Assembly: GCF_001700435.1 (NCBI RefSeq) | Contig: NZ_LYPC01000011.1 | Span: 248,001 to 312,000, forward strand | Reading direction: 5' to 3' | Source of the DNA: Paenibacillus pectinilyticus | GTDB taxonomy: Bacteria; Bacillota; Bacilli; Paenibacillales; NBRC-103111 | DNA: 64,000 bases | Position numbers and translations under genes: made by a program | Notes under the pieces: model-generated | Database searches by the model: none | The model's input: the letters and a program-made list of their open reading frames with translations, nothing else | What the model was told of the DNA's origin: nothing | Shown: positions 63,201 through 64,000 of the stretch, piece after piece | Numbering within the stretch: the stretch's first letter is position 1 | Layout of the letters: each line of letters starts with the position of its first letter

Positions 63201-64000
63201 GATGAATATTAAAATTGGAGATGATGGAACTACGATTCCGATTGAGTTGCAGCGGCAGCATACACCGGATGGTAAAGTGATTGATCGTGTTGTCCTAACA
63301 CCGGATATTATTAAATTAACGACAGATGGCCCATCAGGAAGCGAACAGCATACATGGAGATTGTATCTGCCGCAAATCCCTGAGGGAAGTGACGAATTTA
63401 ACGTCAGTATTCCAAAGAATGCTCTGCAGATTTTAACAGAAAATGACTCTGCACTTCGTATTGAAACAGACGACTTCCAAATGACCCTTCCTAAAGAGGC
63501 AGTTGCAAAAGCGTTAAAATCTAACGAAGAGTTATATGTCCGTTTAGTTCCAATTAGAAGTGAAGCGGTGAAACAGGAAGCTGAAAAGCGTGTACTGACT
63601 GCCCAAATCGTAACCAAAGCGGCAGGAAATGGGAAGGTTGTCCTTCATGGATTGCCGATGACCATTGAAACGAACTTAAAGAATGAAGAGACGAAGCTAT
63701 TCTTCTCGCTTAAAGACATTCAGGTTCCTTCCAATTCCAAGGAAAGAGACGAGTTCTTGTCCTCCCTTGGTGTGTATATCGAGCATAGCGATGGTGATAA
63801 AGAGCTAGTTAAAGGCACGATTAAGTTCGATATTAGCGGAAAGCCGCTAGGGATTGAAATCACCATTACTAAATTTAGTACCTTTAGTGTGATCGAGGTT
63901 CAGAAGAGTCCAACCGAAACAGCCACCTACAAGAAATGGATTGAGGGTTATCCGGATGGAACGTTTAGACCCAATCAGCCAATTACACGGTCAGAAGCAG
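57286..64000 (+). CDS. Giant surface protein: beta-helix, cadherin-like repeats and SLH domain (3' end outside window)
   Basis: An open frame from TTG 57286 (9 nt after GAGAGGAG) to the right edge, at least 2,238 residues. Order: signal peptide cleaved after AHA (residue 41); a CSLREA-type beginning (CSVRAALMEAN); a right-handed beta-helix-like region with GGGxx turns (about 60-385); a DUF11-like domain (~395-515, GAHYTVTVRNSGNVPS); about 16 cadherin-like beta-sandwich domains (~520-1955); a Pro/Ser linker; a C-terminal domain (~1975-2210, KFSTFSVIE); and the start of an SLH domain (KKWIEGYPDGTFRPNQPITR). SLH domains attach such proteins to secondary wall polysaccharide. It is the last gene of the collar operon. 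Likely an adhesin or structural fibre. Confidence 0.9.
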   Translation, partial: MIDWRESSRYSFRNSKCVRIVIIGLFLLIGACLGLATSAHAATFTVNTTVDSVDSSPGNGICADSNGQCSVRAALMEANALAGADLISIPPNTYTLTLGQLEIRDQVTLTGSSGNPVNTIIQAAASRNVAANRVLEINPALDATGFDVTIQGLTIRNGKSPDTNGFGGGGIGGDVGNKTLQISNSNIENNIASGEGFGGGLYISGSATGKVKMTDVAIRSNAAGESTSPSYSSRGGGVYFEGDMSLDLSNLTVDSNESYGLGGGVAIVSASPSLRTITLNSSTITGNKAYSKAGGVEGRAGGLYLGSPAVITSTSLTNNTAQGDGGGLVLDFFAGSVSLTDVTVTLNTAAAHGGGMFINANKAPILSNTSIISNTLIPSNTVNNIAVNLEGTDMQVTLAPAAGPSGTFSQGKTGAHYTVTVRNSGNVPSNGLVTSQVTLPTGLTATNLTGTGWACTVGTLTCSRSDALAGGTSYPAIDVTVTVAANAPHTVTSSAQVSGGDELDVNNNTSYHTTTVLSQDATLSGLSSANATLNETFASGTTAYTANVLYAVSSITVTPTVNESHATVKVNNLTVSSGQPSSAISLAVGNTNITNVVVTAEDGITTKTYQITVTRAPKSTNASLSDIKIGATSVTGFAPGTLSYTINVPNTTTSVVVTGTKVDPAATVIVTGGSNLAVGTNTVTVKSTAEDGTTVITYTLNIVRAPSSNAGLSDIKVDGTSVAGFASGTFGYTINVPNSKTSVVVTATKADSSANVVVTGGSNLTVGNNTVTVVVTAEDGTTVLTYTVTVVRAASSNATLSDLKVDGATVPGFVSGTLGYTLHVPNSKTSVVVTATQADSTASVVVTGGSNLTVGNNSATVVVTAENGTTVLTYTVTVVRAASSNASLSDLKVDGTTVTGFASGTLGYTVNVPNATTSVVVAGAKADATASVVVTGGSALTVGNNTVTVAVTAQDGTTVVTYTVTIIRAKSSNANLDDLKVDSTSVAGFATSTLNYTVNVPNATTSVVVTGAKADATASVVVTGGSTLTVGNNTVSVAVTAQDGTTVVTYTVTIIRAKSSNANLTDLKVDSTSVAGFATSTLNYTVNVPNATTSVVVTGVKADATASVVVTGGSTLTVGNNTVTVVVTAQDGTTVVTYTVTIIRAKSSNANLTDLKVDGTSVAGFTAGTLGYTVNVPNTTTSVVVTGVKADATASVVVTGGSTLTVGNNTVTVVVTAQDATTVVTYTVTVIKAKSSNANLTDLKVDGTNVAGFTAGTLGYTVNVPNTTTSVVVTGTKADATAYVVVTGGSNLTVGNNTVTVVVTAEDGSTVLTYTVTVVRAASSNATLSDLKVDGTAISGFAPGDLSYTVDVPNTTTSVVVTGIKADTTANVVVTGGSNLTVGNNTVTVVVTAEDGTTVLTYTVTVVRAASSDASLSDLKVDGTSVPGFAANKLSYTVDVPNTTTSIVVTGIKADSTANVVVTGGSNLTVGNNTVTVVVTAEDGSTVLTYTVTVVRAASSNATLSDLKVDGTSVQGFAPATLGYTVDVPNATTSVAVTGTKADSTANVVITGGNNLTVGNNTVTVVVTAEDGLTVLTYTVTINRAKSSNANLSDLKVGGTTVTDFVYSQHNYTVSVPKATTSVVITGIQAHSNATVTVTGGDNLNYGNNTVTVKVTAEDGTTVGIYTVTVERQSLSTNANLSGLKVNGTTVTDFVYDNLNYTVNVPNETTSVLVIGTPEDSTASVNVVGGHSLIVGTNPVIVTVTAENTSEQKTYTVNVVRASSSNSSLSGLLLDGRSVEGFTSGTFHYDVNVTNAVYSVTVTGIVYDPASSLTINNVSILSGDPATIVLQDGVNSVDITVTAQNLEKTQYSLLISRNGNAELTGLTASGVTLSPPFNLGSLTYAGTVPYGVSTTSVTASVYDSNATITINRVALISDVPSSPINLVVGVNTILVVVSPTYGDPQTYTIKVTRQAQEQPNTPSTPSIPSSPQMNIKIGDDGTTIPIELQRQHTPDGKVIDRVVLTPDIIKLTTDGPSGSEQHTWRLYLPQIPEGSDEFNVSIPKNALQILTENDSALRIETDDFQMTLPKEAVAKALKSNEELYVRLVPIRSEAVKQEAEKRVLTAQIVTKAAGNGKVVLHGLPMTIETNLKNEETKLFFSLKDIQVPSNSKERDEFLSSLGVYIEHSDGDKELVKGTIKFDISGKPLGIEITITKFSTFSVIEVQKSPTETATYKKWIEGYPDGTFRPNQPITRSEA
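59137..62304 (+). repeat. Twelve exact-length 264-bp tandem repeats in the giant gene
   Basis: Units start at 59137 and then every 264 bp (88 codons): 59401, 59665, 59929, 60193, 60457, 60721, 60985, 61249, 61513, 61777, 62041. Consensus features are SSNAxLSDLKVDGTxVxGF, YTVNVPNxTTSVVVTG, KADxTAxVVVTGGS, and LTVGNNTVTVVVTAEDGT. Units at 60193, 60457 and 60721 are nearly identical at DNA level. Further, more divergent units lie on both sides (from 58843 and up to about 63150). Confidence 0.95.

Noticed and set aside
63198..63617. Minus-strand 139-codon frame inside the giant gene
   Set aside because: Antisense to the supported coding frame, no ribosome binding site and no recognisable domain.

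Overview
The window looks like chromosome of a Paenibacillus-type endospore-forming Firmicute. The evidence is a GerA-family germinant receptor gene at the left edge, strong AGGAGG-type ribosome binding sites, frequent TTG and GTG starts, Fur boxes of Bacillus type, a copper-amine-oxidase-like stalk-domain exported protein, YesM/YesN-type two-component genes with an AraC output domain, and a giant exported protein that ends in an S-layer homology motif. No rRNA, tRNA, CRISPR array, transposase or integrase was seen. The genome style is compact, with many rho-independent terminators and at least three families of non-coding intergenic repeats.

Left third (1-31 kb): a truncated gerA operon; a tetR-MMPL exporter pair sharing one operator sequence; a fatty acid desaturase; a quinone/aldehyde defence cluster (mhqR-like MarR, ring-cleaving dioxygenase, mhqD-like esterase, flavin reductase) with three copies of a MarR operator; an MFS drug exporter; a heterodimeric ABC exporter; threonine synthase; small membrane proteins; rlmN; a Fur-controlled siderophore ATPase; a chemoreceptor; a HAD phosphatase; a Fur-controlled haem-degrading monooxygenase; a ytcD-ytbD-ytbE-like HxlR/MFS/aldo-keto reductase locus with a DUF4180 gene; and a catalase.

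Middle (31-43.5 kb): the most interesting region. Nine collinear minus-strand genes form a Gram-positive version of the uncharacterised E. coli yhf operon: YhfZ regulator, single PRD-domain protein YhfY, YhfU (DUF2620), membrane protein YhfT, phosphotriesterase-like Php, PLP protein YhfX and phosphopentomutase-like YhfW. The operon then continues into dedicated HPr and Enzyme I genes with no recognisable Enzyme II. Immediately upstream is a CUT1-type ABC importer (binding protein plus two permeases, no ATPase). Its promoter carries a near-perfect copy of the palindrome found in front of yhfZ. I infer that one regulator controls uptake and catabolism of a still unknown phosphorylated or sugar-like compound, with PTS phosphoryl transfer used for transport, regulation, or both.

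Right third (43.5-64 kb): two SDR oxidoreductase genes, a MerR regulator with a GyrI-like domain, a FlxA-like protein, an SRPBCC protein, a sugar:H+ symporter downstream of a three-component sensor (membrane-anchored sugar-binding protein, YesM-type kinase, YesN-type regulator), a Tat-exported PhoX-family phosphatase, and divergent from it an operon of two phage-tail-collar-domain proteins followed by a giant surface protein (at least 2,238 residues, open at the window edge). The giant protein has a signal peptide, CSLREA/beta-helix region, a DUF11-like domain, about 16 cadherin-like beta-sandwich repeats (12 of them exactly 264 bp) and the start of SLH domains.
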